NCBI GenBank assembly: GCA_963736325.1
Contig: CAVTOG010000011.1
Location: 124,001 to 188,000, forward strand
DNA length: 64,000 nt
From: Actinoallomurus sp963736325
Lineage (GTDB): Bacteria > Actinomycetota > Actinomycetes > Streptosporangiales > Streptosporangiaceae
Direction: 5' to 3'
This document shows, one piece after another, positions 43,165 through 52,134 of the stretch. Position numbers and translations under genes: made by a program. Under the pieces are notes generated by a model. That model saw only the letters and a list, made by a program, of their open reading frames with translations, ran no database searches and had not been told where the DNA came from. Position 1 is the first letter of the stretch; each line of letters starts with the position of its first letter.

Positions 43165-44616
43165 ATGGAGTGGAACTTTCAGACTGCAGAAGAACTCGCG
43201 GCTGCCTTGCGTGCCGGTGAAGTGACCTCCGTGGAACTGACCGATGAGGCGATTGCCCGTATCGAGCGCGACGACAAGGTGATCAACGCGATCTGTGTGC
43301 CGGACTTCGACCGTGCGCGGGCCGCCGCGCGCGGTGCCGACCAGGCGCGCGCCCGCGGCGAGGTCCGGCCGCTGCTCGGTATTCCGGTGACGGTCAAAGA
43401 GTCCTACAACATGGCTGGGCTGCCCACGACCTGGGGCATGCCGCAACACCGGGACCATGTGCCGGCCGAGGACGCGGTACAGGTGTCGCGGCTCAAGGCC
43501 GCGGGCGCGGTGGTGCTGGGTAAGACCAATGTGCCCTTGGGGCTGCAAGATATCCAGAGCTTCAACGAAATCTACGGCACCACTAACAATCCGTGGGATC
43601 ACGATCGCACGCCGGGCGGATCCTCCGGCGGATCAGCGGCGGCCCTGGCGTCCGGATTCTGCGCGCTGTCCATCGGCTCCGACCTCGCCGGTTCGCTGCG
43701 CACCCCCGCGCATTTCTGCGGCATCTATGCGCACAAGCCGACACTCGGACTGGCGGCAACCCGCGGCATGGTCGTGCCGCCGGCACCGCCAATGCCCCTC
43801 GACCTCGACCTCGCCGTCGTCGGTCCGATGGCGCGCACTGCCCGCGACCTCACGCTCCTGCTCGACGTCATGGCCGGACCGGACCCGCTGACGCTCGGCA
43901 AGGCGCACGACTTGACGCTGCCGCCCGCGCGCCACGAGCGGCTCGGCGACTTCCGGGTCCTGGTCCTCGACGAGCATCCGCTCATCGCGACCGGGTCCGC
44001 TGTGCAGGCGGGCGTGAACCGAGTGGCCGACGCACTTGCCGACGGCGGCGCCCGCGTCGAACGGCACACTCCGCTGCTGCCCGATCTGACCGAAGCCGCC
44101 ATGCTTTACACGCAGTTGCAGTTTTCGGGCTCTGTCGCACGTTTTCCCGTCGACGCCTACGAGCAGCTGCGGACCCGCGCCGCCGGACTGAGCGCAGATG
44201 ACCAGAGTCTCGACGCGGCGCGGCTGCGCGGGATGGTGTTCAGCCACCGCGACTGGATCGGGGCCAACAACCATCGCGAGCTCCACCGTCACGGCTGGCG
44301 GCAGCTCTTCGCCGAGTTCGATGCCGTGGTGTGCCCGATCACGCCGACTCCCGCGTTCCCGCACGACCACAACCCCAATCCGCTGGAACGCCGGATCGAC
44401 ATCGACGGCGTCGAGTACCCGTACTTCGACCAGCTCGTCTGGGCTGGTCTGGCCAGCATGCCTGGCCTGCCCTCCACCGCCATACCAGCGGGCCGGGCCT
44501 CCGATGGCCTGCCGATGGGGGTGCAGCTCATCGGTCCGATGTTCGAGGACCGCACCCCGCTGCGGCTGGCCGAACTGCTCGAGCAGAAGATCGGCGGCTT
44601 CCAGGCGCCGAAGTAG
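43165..44616 (+). CDS. Amidase-signature family amidase
   Basis: A 483-residue amidase. The triad is complete: Lys in VTVKESYNMAG, cis-Ser in PGGSSGGSAAALASG and Ser in SDLAGSLRTPAHFCG. FDAVVCPITPTPAF is the C-terminal family motif. The closest look is to indole-acetamide/peptide amidases. It carries the LPMGVQLIGP ending. It is on the relic island with an amidohydrolase and peptide-binding lipoprotein on the opposite strand. The ribosome site is weak. Confidence 0.88.
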   Translation: MEWNFQTAEELAAALRAGEVTSVELTDEAIARIERDDKVINAICVPDFDRARAAARGADQARARGEVRPLLGIPVTVKESYNMAGLPTTWGMPQHRDHVPAEDAVQVSRLKAAGAVVLGKTNVPLGLQDIQSFNEIYGTTNNPWDHDRTPGGSSGGSAAALASGFCALSIGSDLAGSLRTPAHFCGIYAHKPTLGLAATRGMVVPPAPPMPLDLDLAVVGPMARTARDLTLLLDVMAGPDPLTLGKAHDLTLPPARHERLGDFRVLVLDEHPLIATGSAVQAGVNRVADALADGGARVERHTPLLPDLTEAAMLYTQLQFSGSVARFPVDAYEQLRTRAAGLSADDQSLDAARLRGMVFSHRDWIGANNHRELHRHGWRQLFAEFDAVVCPITPTPAFPHDHNPNPLERRIDIDGVEYPYFDQLVWAGLASMPGLPSTAIPAGRASDGLPMGVQLIGPMFEDRTPLRLAELLEQKIGGFQAPK

Positions 44617-44864
44617 GGCGTACTACCGGGTGTCCGTCGAGGATGACGAGCGAGGGCTGGGGCCTGGTCCTGACGCTCGCGGCCTGGCGCGCGGGACCGG
44701 CCATGCCGGGTGACTGTGCGTCAGCCGTCGGCTGGCGCGCCTCCTGGCGTGATGAGTCTCGGCCGAACCACCGCGCGAGAGTAGACGCAGTAACGCTGAT
44801 CAACGGGTTCGGTCGGGCACCTCCTGTGCCCGGCTGTTCCTCGCTTTGGCCGATCGGCGACTCG

Positions 44865-46217
44865 TCACCTCTCGTGGGTCAGTACGGGGCTTTCCGGTAG
44901 CCGGTCGCGGTCGACGATGTCGCCGTCTTTGATGACGTAGGCGATGTGGGCGTAGTGACGCGGGTCGTCGAGCGGGTCGGCGTCGAGTACGACCAGGTCA
45001 GCGCGTTTGCCTGGTTCGATGGTGCCGAGATCATGGTCCTTGCCGTAGGCCTGGGCGATGTTGCGGGTCGCCGCGAGGAGCGCGTCCATGGGGCTCATCC
45101 CGTGTTCGATCATGGCCCGGTGCCATGGGATGTGGGCGTGGCCGAGGCGGGCCGGCGACTCGGGGTGCCGAAGCAGCGCGCCGACCCACGGGCTGACCGA
45201 TGCGGTGGGACCGAAGACTCCGCCATCGGTGGCGTGCATGAGCTTGGCACCCGACTCGATCAGTCGCCGGGCGTTGTCGCTCTTGGCGTGGAAGGTCGCC
45301 GCCCAGTTCGGGGGAAACTCCGGGTCGGTGCGGGCTCCGGCCAGGAAACGTTCGGTGTAGAGCATGGTGACACAGGGCAGTTGCCGGTCGGCGATCAGGT
45401 CGATGGTCTGTTGCGGCATCGGGTGCCGGCCGGTGGAGTTGCCGTGCTGGAGCAGGTCGACACCGGCTCCGATGGCGAGCTTGAGCGCTTCGGTGGTCAG
45501 CGCGCAGGCCTGCGCGGTCATCCCCGCCGCGTGCGCCTCCTCCACGATCACCCGCTGCGCGTCCGGGGAGAACGCGATGAACCGAAAATGCGCGTGGGCG
45601 CTGGAGGCGTACTTGACGAAGTCGATGCCGCTGGTGGTGATGTACTCGCGTACCGCCTGGCGGACGTCTTCGGCGGGCATCCAGGTCAGGTCCGCGCCGA
45701 CGCCCTGTTCCCACTGCCCGTTCACCGCTTCGGCGACCGCCGGATTCAGTCGTTCACCGTACGGGAAGAAATCGGCCGACCACGGGCCACCGTTGCCGAT
45801 GATATTGCCGGCGAAAAAGACCCGGCTGCCCGCCGCATCGCCGGCGTTGATCCGGTCGCGCACCCGGCGCAGCGGTTCCAGCGGCCCCCATGTGTCGAAG
45901 ACCGTGGTGATCCCCGCCCGCAGTGCGACCTGCGCCGCCTCCAGCGCCAGCTCGTCATAGCGGCCGGGCTCATATCGCAGCAGGACCTCGGGATCGCAAT
46001 GGACCACCAGATGCACATTGGCGTCCATCATCCCGGGGATCAGGAAATCCCCGGCGACGTCCACCACCTCCATCCCGCCCCTACGATCCAGATCGCGGAC
46101 GCTCCCGACCCACTCGACGCGGCCGTCCGCGACCACGACCGCGGCATCCGGAACCGGCGCCGACCCGGTTCCATCGATCAGGGTCCCTCCAACGAACGCG
46201 ATAGGCCCTGTGGCCAT
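44865..46217 (-). CDS. Amidohydrolase-family protein with a DANVH metal motif
   Basis: About 450 residues from ATG 46217, which has GGAGGAGG eight bases upstream. It has the amidohydrolase barrel signs FLIPGMMDANVHLV, GIDFVKYASS, LLQHGNST and MHATDGG. Where most members have HxH the sequence has NVH, so one metal ligand is replaced by Asn; KYASS carries the probable carboxylated Lys. IAQAYGKDHDLGTIEPGKRADLVVLDADPL is the standard C-terminus. It may act on acyl-amino-acid or imide substrates. It may be cotranscribed after the SBP gene. Confidence 0.82.
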   Translation of the reverse strand: MATGPIAFVGGTLIDGTGSAPVPDAAVVVADGRVEWVGSVRDLDRRGGMEVVDVAGDFLIPGMMDANVHLVVHCDPEVLLRYEPGRYDELALEAAQVALRAGITTVFDTWGPLEPLRRVRDRINAGDAAGSRVFFAGNIIGNGGPWSADFFPYGERLNPAVAEAVNGQWEQGVGADLTWMPAEDVRQAVREYITTSGIDFVKYASSAHAHFRFIAFSPDAQRVIVEEAHAAGMTAQACALTTEALKLAIGAGVDLLQHGNSTGRHPMPQQTIDLIADRQLPCVTMLYTERFLAGARTDPEFPPNWAATFHAKSDNARRLIESGAKLMHATDGGVFGPTASVSPWVGALLRHPESPARLGHAHIPWHRAMIEHGMSPMDALLAATRNIAQAYGKDHDLGTIEPGKRADLVVLDADPLDDPRHYAHIAYVIKDGDIVDRDRLPESPVLTHER

Positions 46218-46312
46218 CGGCGGTACCTCCTCCACGTCGGGTTCCATTTACACGCCAGGCCGCGAAGCGGTCGACAGCACGGGAAAGTCGGATCTGTGCA
46301 AGGCGAAGAAGG

Positions 46313-47902
46313 TCAGCGGAGCACACGGATGCTCGTGGGTATTGGCTGCTCGTAACCAACGGTCGCAGCCTGTGCCTTGTTCAGGTAGTAGAGTCGCGGC
46401 CGGTTGGAAATCGGCACGATGTCGAGTTGCTTGTAGAGTTCCTGCTCGGCTTGATTCCAGTACCCGCAGGCTTGGGGCGGCGTCAGTGGCATCGCCTTGG
46501 CGACAAGCGCGTCGTATTGCTTGTTGACGCCGCCGAGGTTCGTGCCCTTGGGCGGGAACGGCCCGGACAGGTACGGCACCCACGCCGTGGGCAGGTACGC
46601 ATTCCCCATGGTGGTCTGCACGTCCCAATTTCCGGTCTTGAAGAGCGTCTCGGTGTTAGAGACGGACGTATCGACGGTGAGCTTGACCCTCACCCCGACC
46701 GCCTTCCATTCCTCGGCCATCAGCTCGGCCGCGGGTTTGTTCTGGATCGACACGGACGGCATGTAATGCAGGTCGATGGTCAGCGGTGTGGCGCCCTTGG
46801 TGCGGACACCGTTGGGACCTTTGACCCAGCCCGCGGCGTCCAGAAGCGATTCGGCCGCGGCAATGTCGTAGCGCGGCAATTGGCCACGGACGGTGTCCCC
46901 GGCGCAGGCGCGTGGCTCGACGAGCACCAAGCCGCTCGCCGCACTGCCGGCACCTCCAGTGCTGACCTTGACGATGTCGCCGAGATTCAAAGCCTCGACG
47001 AGCGCCTTCCGAACCCGATCGTCCGCCGCCGGCCTACCCTCTCGCTGATTGAACCGTAGCCCGGTTCCGGTGGTCGGCACCTTGAGCCGCTTCAATCCCC
47101 GCGCCTCAAGCCGGGTACGGTCTGGGCCATCGACCAGCGCCATATTGACTTCACCCGACAGCAGCAGGTTCGCCGCCGTCGTCTCGCTCGGAACAACCCT
47201 TAGCACGATCTTCGCCGGCGTTCCGGGCACCTTCGTGCCGGCGCCACCCGGGCCCCACCTGTAGTCCTTCCGCACCGTGAAGGTGTAACTCTGTCCCGGT
47301 ACGACGCTGGAGAGCACGAACGGCCCGGTGCCATCCGATGCCTTCTCCAACAGCTTGGGATTCTTTAGACCCTTGCCGCACATGATGGGTGCGAGTCCGA
47401 TCGTGTTCAGAAGGAAACCGAACGGATCCTTTCCCATCCTCACTTTGACCGTTCCGGTGCGGTCATCGCCGGTGACGGTGAAAGGCGTGATCGGCGTGTT
47501 TAGCCCGTATTGCAGGGACTTGTTCTTGGGATCCCCTATATAGTTCAGGTCCTCGGCGACCTGGCTCGCGGTCAGCGGCGTGCCGTCCGAACATGTGACG
47601 CCCCGCCGCAGCGTGAACGTGGCTTGCCGTGCGTCGGCCGCCCACCTCTCAGCGAGACCAGAAACAAACACACCATCCGGCCGCAGATTCACCAGCGAGT
47701 CGTACGCCAGATTGCTCGTGTACGCGATATTGCCACGATACGGATCGAACACCCCCATGTCCCCGCTGAGAACCAGCGTGAAGGTACCGCCCGTGGCGTA
47801 GCTGCCGCCCCCGCCGGCCGGTGTTTGCGGAGATCCTGCGCAACCCGCCATCAGACAACACGTAGCGAACACAGCACCCAGTGGTACAAATCTTCGATTC
47901 AT
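46313..47902 (-). CDS. Oligopeptide-type ABC substrate-binding lipoprotein (SBP family 5)
   Basis: About 529 residues from ATG 47902. The lipobox is CLMAGC. The text VFDPYRGNIAYTSNLAYDSLVNLRPDG and the C-terminal LDIVPISNRPRLYYLN and PIPTSIRVLR mark it as a paralogue of the protein at 26201-27784. It binds peptides or related solutes outside the membrane. There is no permease or ATPase gene beside it. Its promoter carries the same TATGTGATCA box as the adjacent GntR gene. Confidence 0.9.
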   Translation of the reverse strand: MNRRFVPLGAVFATCCLMAGCAGSPQTPAGGGGSYATGGTFTLVLSGDMGVFDPYRGNIAYTSNLAYDSLVNLRPDGVFVSGLAERWAADARQATFTLRRGVTCSDGTPLTASQVAEDLNYIGDPKNKSLQYGLNTPITPFTVTGDDRTGTVKVRMGKDPFGFLLNTIGLAPIMCGKGLKNPKLLEKASDGTGPFVLSSVVPGQSYTFTVRKDYRWGPGGAGTKVPGTPAKIVLRVVPSETTAANLLLSGEVNMALVDGPDRTRLEARGLKRLKVPTTGTGLRFNQREGRPAADDRVRKALVEALNLGDIVKVSTGGAGSAASGLVLVEPRACAGDTVRGQLPRYDIAAAESLLDAAGWVKGPNGVRTKGATPLTIDLHYMPSVSIQNKPAAELMAEEWKAVGVRVKLTVDTSVSNTETLFKTGNWDVQTTMGNAYLPTAWVPYLSGPFPPKGTNLGGVNKQYDALVAKAMPLTPPQACGYWNQAEQELYKQLDIVPISNRPRLYYLNKAQAATVGYEQPIPTSIRVLR

Positions 47903-47940
47903 CCGATTCCCCTGCATTGTCAGCACTCCCATTCGATCGG

Positions 47941-47950
47941 TATGTGATCA
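47941..47950. promoter_or_regulatory. GntR operator candidate before the SBP gene
   Basis: TATGTGATCA, 39 bases before the SBP start. The same ten bases occur at 48789-48798, upstream of the gntR gene. The matching pair suggests one regulator for both. Confidence 0.5.
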
Positions 47951-47994
47951 GTTGCCTGCCTGGTGATTGAAACCGCCGCCGCTCACGCTCGTCT

Positions 47995-48753
47995 TCATGC
48001 CGGCGGCTTCCCGTCTCGCTCGATAAGGCGACGGAGGGCAGCCTTGGCGTCTTCGTAGGACGTCCGCAGAATCCGTTCGGCGGTGTCGCCGTCGTTGCGC
48101 CGCGCGGCGTCGATGAGATCCGGCTTGTAACGCCAGATCCGGACCCCTCCACGGAACTCGGAGGCACTCGCCCAAAGCACCTTGTACGGGCGGCAGCGAT
48201 CCCACAGCCCCCGGATAATGTCGAAGGCCACCTCGTTTTCACCTGCGGCGTACAGCGTCGCGAGGAGCTGTTCGTCGTGGCGCAAGGCCTCATGGACATC
48301 GCCGGCCAGCGCCGCGGCCTCCAACTGCCGCCAATGCTCTTCCACGACCGCGACCTGGCTGGGCTCGATCGCATTGGCCCCCAGCCGCGCACAACTACCT
48401 TCCAGCAGAATCCGGATGTCATAGGCCTGCTCAAGTTCCCGCTGAGTCAGCCCCCGCACCACCGCACCCTTGTACGGCTCACGCACGACCAGACCGGATT
48501 CCTCCAGCCGACTGATCGCCTCACGGACCGGCATCACGCTCGCGCCCACCAGCGAAGCGATCTCCCTCACCCGAAGCCGCTGCCCCGAAGCGAGCCGGCC
48601 GTTCACAATCCAGTCTCGCAACGTCTCCAGCACCTGATCCGCGATCTGCACCGGCGCCACATTCGCCGACTCCGCCAGCTCTGCCATGGACGCGGACGCC
48701 TCCGTCCGCTCCCACGCGGATGAGATCTGACTTTCTCGCTTGCTACCGCCCAC
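47995..48753 (-). CDS. GntR-family regulator (FCD type)
   Basis: A 252-residue regulator. The winged helix spans about residues 35-100 (RVREIASLVGASVMPVREA, then ISRLEESGLVV). The C-terminal FCD helical domain follows. The likely local targets are the SBP gene downstream and its own promoter, which share TATGTGATCA. It has the same neighbour types as the regulator at 25282. The ATG at 48753 gives the longest frame; a later Met (MAELAESANV) is possible. Confidence 0.85.
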   Translation of the reverse strand: MGGSKRESQISSAWERTEASASMAELAESANVAPVQIADQVLETLRDWIVNGRLASGQRLRVREIASLVGASVMPVREAISRLEESGLVVREPYKGAVVRGLTQRELEQAYDIRILLEGSCARLGANAIEPSQVAVVEEHWRQLEAAALAGDVHEALRHDEQLLATLYAAGENEVAFDIIRGLWDRCRPYKVLWASASEFRGGVRIWRYKPDLIDAARRNDGDTAERILRTSYEDAKAALRRLIERDGKPPA

Positions 48754-49252
48754 GACACGCTCCCTGTTGTCGGCGTAGACGGACGGTATATGTGATCACA
48801 AATCAGTGTCAATCTCTTGTTGGCTGCTCATATCGGAGTGGCCCACACGGTGGGAGCTATGGCATACGGCAGACCGGTGAGGGCGTGGATCACGGCGCTG
48901 ACGGGTGAGGCATCCGTGCCGGCCAGCGAGCTGCTTCCCCTTGTGAGCGGCTAGCTGCACGAGAGGCCCGTCTCGTGGCCGGCCTGCATGCCGGGTGCGG
49001 CCGGCGGCGCCTTGTAGCGTCCCGGCGGAAGCGTGCTGGAGACCTCAGCGGGAGGGCAGGGTGACAATGCGGTTGGGTAGAAGGTCCACGAAACGGTTGC
49101 CCTGGCCTCTGCACCATGGGCTTGACGCCCTCGTTGCTGCCTGACCTGCGATGACAACTGCTGCATCGTGGTCGGGCGGGTGTGCCAGCGAGCGCAGTGC
49201 CCTGCCGTCGAGTGCGGAATGATCTTGGACGCCGCTCGCGTCCAGGTCTGCG
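48754..49252. other. Noncoding stretch with repeat arm
   Basis: No gene was found. TGTGATCACA at 48791-48800 is the gntR operator candidate. From 49137 it is one arm of a diverged inverted repeat. Confidence 0.5.
48789..48800. promoter_or_regulatory. GntR operator candidate before the gntR gene
   Basis: TATGTGATCACA includes the ten-base perfect palindrome TGTGATCACA, 36 bases upstream of the gntR start. The first ten bases recur at 47941. Confidence 0.55.
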
Positions 49253-49303
49253 GTGTCCTGTGACGGCACCACGCGGACACGTCAGATCCCCCGATCACTG
49301 CTG
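49137..49303. repeat. Inverted repeat, arm 1
   Basis: It matches, with gaps and substitutions, the reverse complement of 51967-52112. Well-kept blocks are CTGCCTGACCTGCGATG, GCGGAATGATCTTGGA and TGTGACGGCACCACGCGG. The second arm lies 22 bases from the tRNA-Sec 3' end. Confidence 0.7.
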
Positions 49304-49687
49304 TACTCGACCGACGACGGCGGCCTGGCCGTGTGGGGCTGGGTGATGTACGAGACGCTCATGCCGCACGGCCTCGGCGGCGGCCGCGCCGCGACCCTCG
49401 CACGTCGGCGTTTCCTCGCCGAGCGCGCCGGGACGTCGACGACGGCACTGGACGACGCACGTCGGGAGCTACTCGCTCCGGTGCCGGGCGGCCCCTACCT
49501 GTCCCGATCGGCGCCGCGGGGGGCCAAGCGCAGCGTGAAGCATGCCGCCCTGCGCCTGTCGCGCGAGACGGGCGAGTGCTACGCCCCGGTGCCAGCGTGG
49601 ACGCTGGACCTGGTGCCGCCGATCGAGCGGAGCGCCGACCTATGGTTTGAAGACGGCGGGAGATTCGCTCCACGACAGGCCTGTTGA
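49253..49687 (+). pseudogene. Truncated winged-helix protein of an integrative element
   Basis: A 144-codon frame. The segment SLLYSTDDGGLAVWGWVMYE, then ATLARRRFLAERAGTSTTAL, is a winged-helix domain of the type seen in actinomycete plasmids and integrative elements. The frame then runs into the copied tRNA-Sec core, where SADLWFEDGGRF is only shadow translation of the repeat. The gene is therefore cut off at its C-terminus. The first codons also lie in the inverted repeat, so its start is uncertain. Confidence 0.55.
49627..49671. repeat. 45-bp direct repeat, right copy (att core)
   Basis: Identical to 42802-42846. It contains tRNA-Sec variable-arm-to-anticodon sequence and cuts the end of the winged-helix gene. 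Confidence 0.8.
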
Positions 49688-50024
49688 CCTTGGGCGGAGT
49701 CGGATGACGGGCTGATGTCGCTCATGACCATTCCGTAATTTTCCGTGGGCCGAGCAGGTCAGGCCGCTGCCGCTGCGATGGTCGTGACCTCGGCGAGAAT
49801 GGCCGTCAACGGGCACTGGCGAATACAGATGATTACCGACGGTAATGAAAACAGGTCAGAGTGCGTGGCGGTTTTCGCCAGGATCCGGCGCGATTTCCGG
49901 ACGTCCGATTCGGTATTGACACGTGCTCGCGGCACATTTAGCGTCCGGGTGCTCGTGTCGTGAGGTCGCAGGCGTCGCCGAGATCCCGCGATCACGCGTA
50001 CGCCGCGAAACGAGGAGGACACGC
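49688..50024. other. 337-base intergenic region before the tannase-like gene
   Basis: It contains the promoter at 49916-49944 and, close to the start codon, GAGGA. No gene was seen. Confidence 0.5.
49916..49944 (+). promoter_or_regulatory. Promoter of the tannase-like gene
   Basis: TTGACA (49916-49921), a 17-base gap, then TAGCGT (49939-49944). The -35 is a perfect match; the -10 is fair. The start codon is about 80 bases downstream. Confidence 0.5.
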
Positions 50025-51797
50025 ATGCGTGCTCGTGTACGGGGACGGACGCCGGGACGCGCCGGCCGCACCGCCGGAGTCCGGGCGCTACCGGTCGTCC
50101 TCGCCGTCCTCGCCGTCCTCGTTATGGCCGGCGGTGGCCAGGCCGCGCCCCGTACGGCCGTGGCCGGGGTGCCCGCCGAGGCGCGCGATTCGTCCTCCGG
50201 CCCTCCCGTGGTGCTGCCGAAGACCGAGTGCGCGGCCCTCGCCGGGCAGGACCTGTCGGGGACGCCCGGCGCTCCGGCGGTCATCGGGTCTGCGACCGCG
50301 GCGACCTCGCCGGACGGCTCGGCGGCCTGCGAGGTCAAGGGAACCGTGGCGCCGCAGATCCAGTTCGACGTGTTCCTCCCCACCAAGACGTGGCGGCAGC
50401 GGTACCTGCAGATCGGATGCGCGGCACTCTGCGGGAACGTCGACTTCTACGCCGACGCGACGGACGGGTGCGTGCCGCTGACCCGCGGCGACTTCGTCCT
50501 GGCCACCGACAACGAGGGGCACGTCGGCGTCTCCGGTTTCGACGCCACGTTCGGCGCCGACCCGCAGCTCCGCGTCGACTTCGGCTACCGGTCCGACCAC
50601 GTCGTCGCGCTCGTCGCCAAGCGGCTCATCGCGCTCTACTACGGACAAGGCCCGCGCTACTCCTACTTCGACGGCTGCTCGCAGGGCGGCCACGAGGGGC
50701 TGACCGAGGCGCAGCGCTACCCGCGTGACTTCGACGGCATCGTCGCCGGCGCCCCGGCTTCGTTGCTCACCTCGCTCCTCGTATGGTCCGCGGGCTGGCA
50801 CGCCACGGCCAACACCGACGCGCGGGGCCGGCCCATCCTGACCGCCGCCAAGCTTCCCGCGCTGCACGCCGCCGTCCTGCGCGAGTGCGACGCACGGGAC
50901 GGCCTGGCCGACGGCCAGATCGACGACCCGCGTGCCTGCGCGTTCGATCCGCGGAGCCTGCGCTGCGCGACGGGAACCGACAACGCGGGCTGTCTCACCG
51001 ACGCGCAGATCGGCGCCGTACGCAAGCTGTACGACGGGCCACGCGACGAGCGGGGGCGGCGGATGTACCCGGGGGGTGAGCCCGTGGGCGCGGAAGCGAA
51101 CTGGGCCCGCTGGGTCACCCCGACCGCCACCGGCGCCCCGGCCGTGGCCGAGGGCAACGCGACGAACGCGCTGAAGTACCTCGCCTACCCGTCCGCCCGG
51201 CCGTCGGCGACACTCCAGGACCTGCACTACGACTCGGCGACGTTCCGCGAGATCCACCGGCAGGCCGGCGTCTACGACGCGAGCGACCCCGACCTGACGG
51301 CCTTCCGCGCCGCGGGCGGGAAGCTCCTCCTCTGGCACGGCTGGGCAGACCCGGCGATCTCGCCGTACGGGACGATCGCCTACTACCACGCCCTCACCGA
51401 GCGCATGGGCGGGACGGACGCCACGCAGCGGTTCGCCCGCCTGTTCATGCTGCCGGGCGTCTCCCACTGCGGTGACGGTCAGGGACCGGACGCGATCGAC
51501 GCGCTCACCCCCACCCTCGCCTGGGTCGAGAACGGCGTCGCACCCGACCGGCTCGTCGCCACGAAGCGCCAGGACGACACCGTCGTACGGACCCGGCCGG
51601 TCTACCCCTATCCGACCGTCGCACGCTACGACGGGAGCGGTAGCATCGACGACGCGGCGAACTTCGCACCGACACCGCCGCCCACGCGCTACGAGGACGA
51701 CATCCCCTGGCTCGGGTCGTTCCGCTCCGGCTACGAGCAGACCTGCGGCTGGCACGACGGCCGCTGGTCCTGCACCCCGGCGCGACGGCCGAGCTGA
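50025..51797 (+). CDS. Tannase/feruloyl-esterase family secreted hydrolase
   Basis: A 590-residue secreted esterase. The signal peptide (MRARVRGRTPGRAGRTAGVR then a hydrophobic run to QAAP) precedes the catalytic domain. The nucleophile is in DGCSQGGHEG, the Asp in HGWADPAISP and the His in GVSHCGDGQGP, matching the CS-D-HC arrangement of tannases. Many Cys suggest disulphides. It hydrolyses phenolic esters such as feruloyl or galloyl groups. GAGGA lies before the ATG at 50025. It is inside the tRNA-Sec-bounded region. Confidence 0.87.
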   Translation: MRARVRGRTPGRAGRTAGVRALPVVLAVLAVLVMAGGGQAAPRTAVAGVPAEARDSSSGPPVVLPKTECAALAGQDLSGTPGAPAVIGSATAATSPDGSAACEVKGTVAPQIQFDVFLPTKTWRQRYLQIGCAALCGNVDFYADATDGCVPLTRGDFVLATDNEGHVGVSGFDATFGADPQLRVDFGYRSDHVVALVAKRLIALYYGQGPRYSYFDGCSQGGHEGLTEAQRYPRDFDGIVAGAPASLLTSLLVWSAGWHATANTDARGRPILTAAKLPALHAAVLRECDARDGLADGQIDDPRACAFDPRSLRCATGTDNAGCLTDAQIGAVRKLYDGPRDERGRRMYPGGEPVGAEANWARWVTPTATGAPAVAEGNATNALKYLAYPSARPSATLQDLHYDSATFREIHRQAGVYDASDPDLTAFRAAGGKLLLWHGWADPAISPYGTIAYYHALTERMGGTDATQRFARLFMLPGVSHCGDGQGPDAIDALTPTLAWVENGVAPDRLVATKRQDDTVVRTRPVYPYPTVARYDGSGSIDDAANFAPTPPPTRYEDDIPWLGSFRSGYEQTCGWHDGRWSCTPARRPS

Positions 51798-52134
51798 GCT
51801 TGGGCGGCTTGGCGTCCTACTCCCGAAACGCGGCCAGAGCCACTTGGTCCGCGTCACCGCCCCGCTCGCGCTCCATCGTGCCGCACTACAGCAAAGCAGC
51901 GCACTCACGACCGAGGGCGCCGGACCGGCCGCGCCGGGTACACGCCACCCGCATCACAGCCGCCCTACAGCGATGACCTGGGGATCTGGACGTGCCCGCG
52001 TGGTGCCGTCACAGGGCGCCGCCGCCCCGGACGCAGGCGGCATCCAAGATCATTCCGCGAATATTCCGCACCCGGTGGTATGGCCCAGCGGCTGCCATCG
52101 CAGGTCAGGCAGTGAATAGCGGCAAAGAAAATGG
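51798..52134. other. 337-base intergenic region before tRNA-Sec
   Basis: It includes arm 2 of the inverted repeat (51967-52112). No gene is convincing; an open frame across 51992-52195 runs into the tRNA and is a shadow. Confidence 0.5.
51967..52112. repeat. Inverted repeat, arm 2
   Basis: Reverse-complement match to 49137-49303, diverged. It flanks the tRNA-Sec 3' end. Confidence 0.7.

Noticed and set aside
44617..44864. Possible short gene in the gap between the amidase and amidohydrolase
   Set aside because: The frames have no ribosome site and no recognisable family. I see no function in this stretch.
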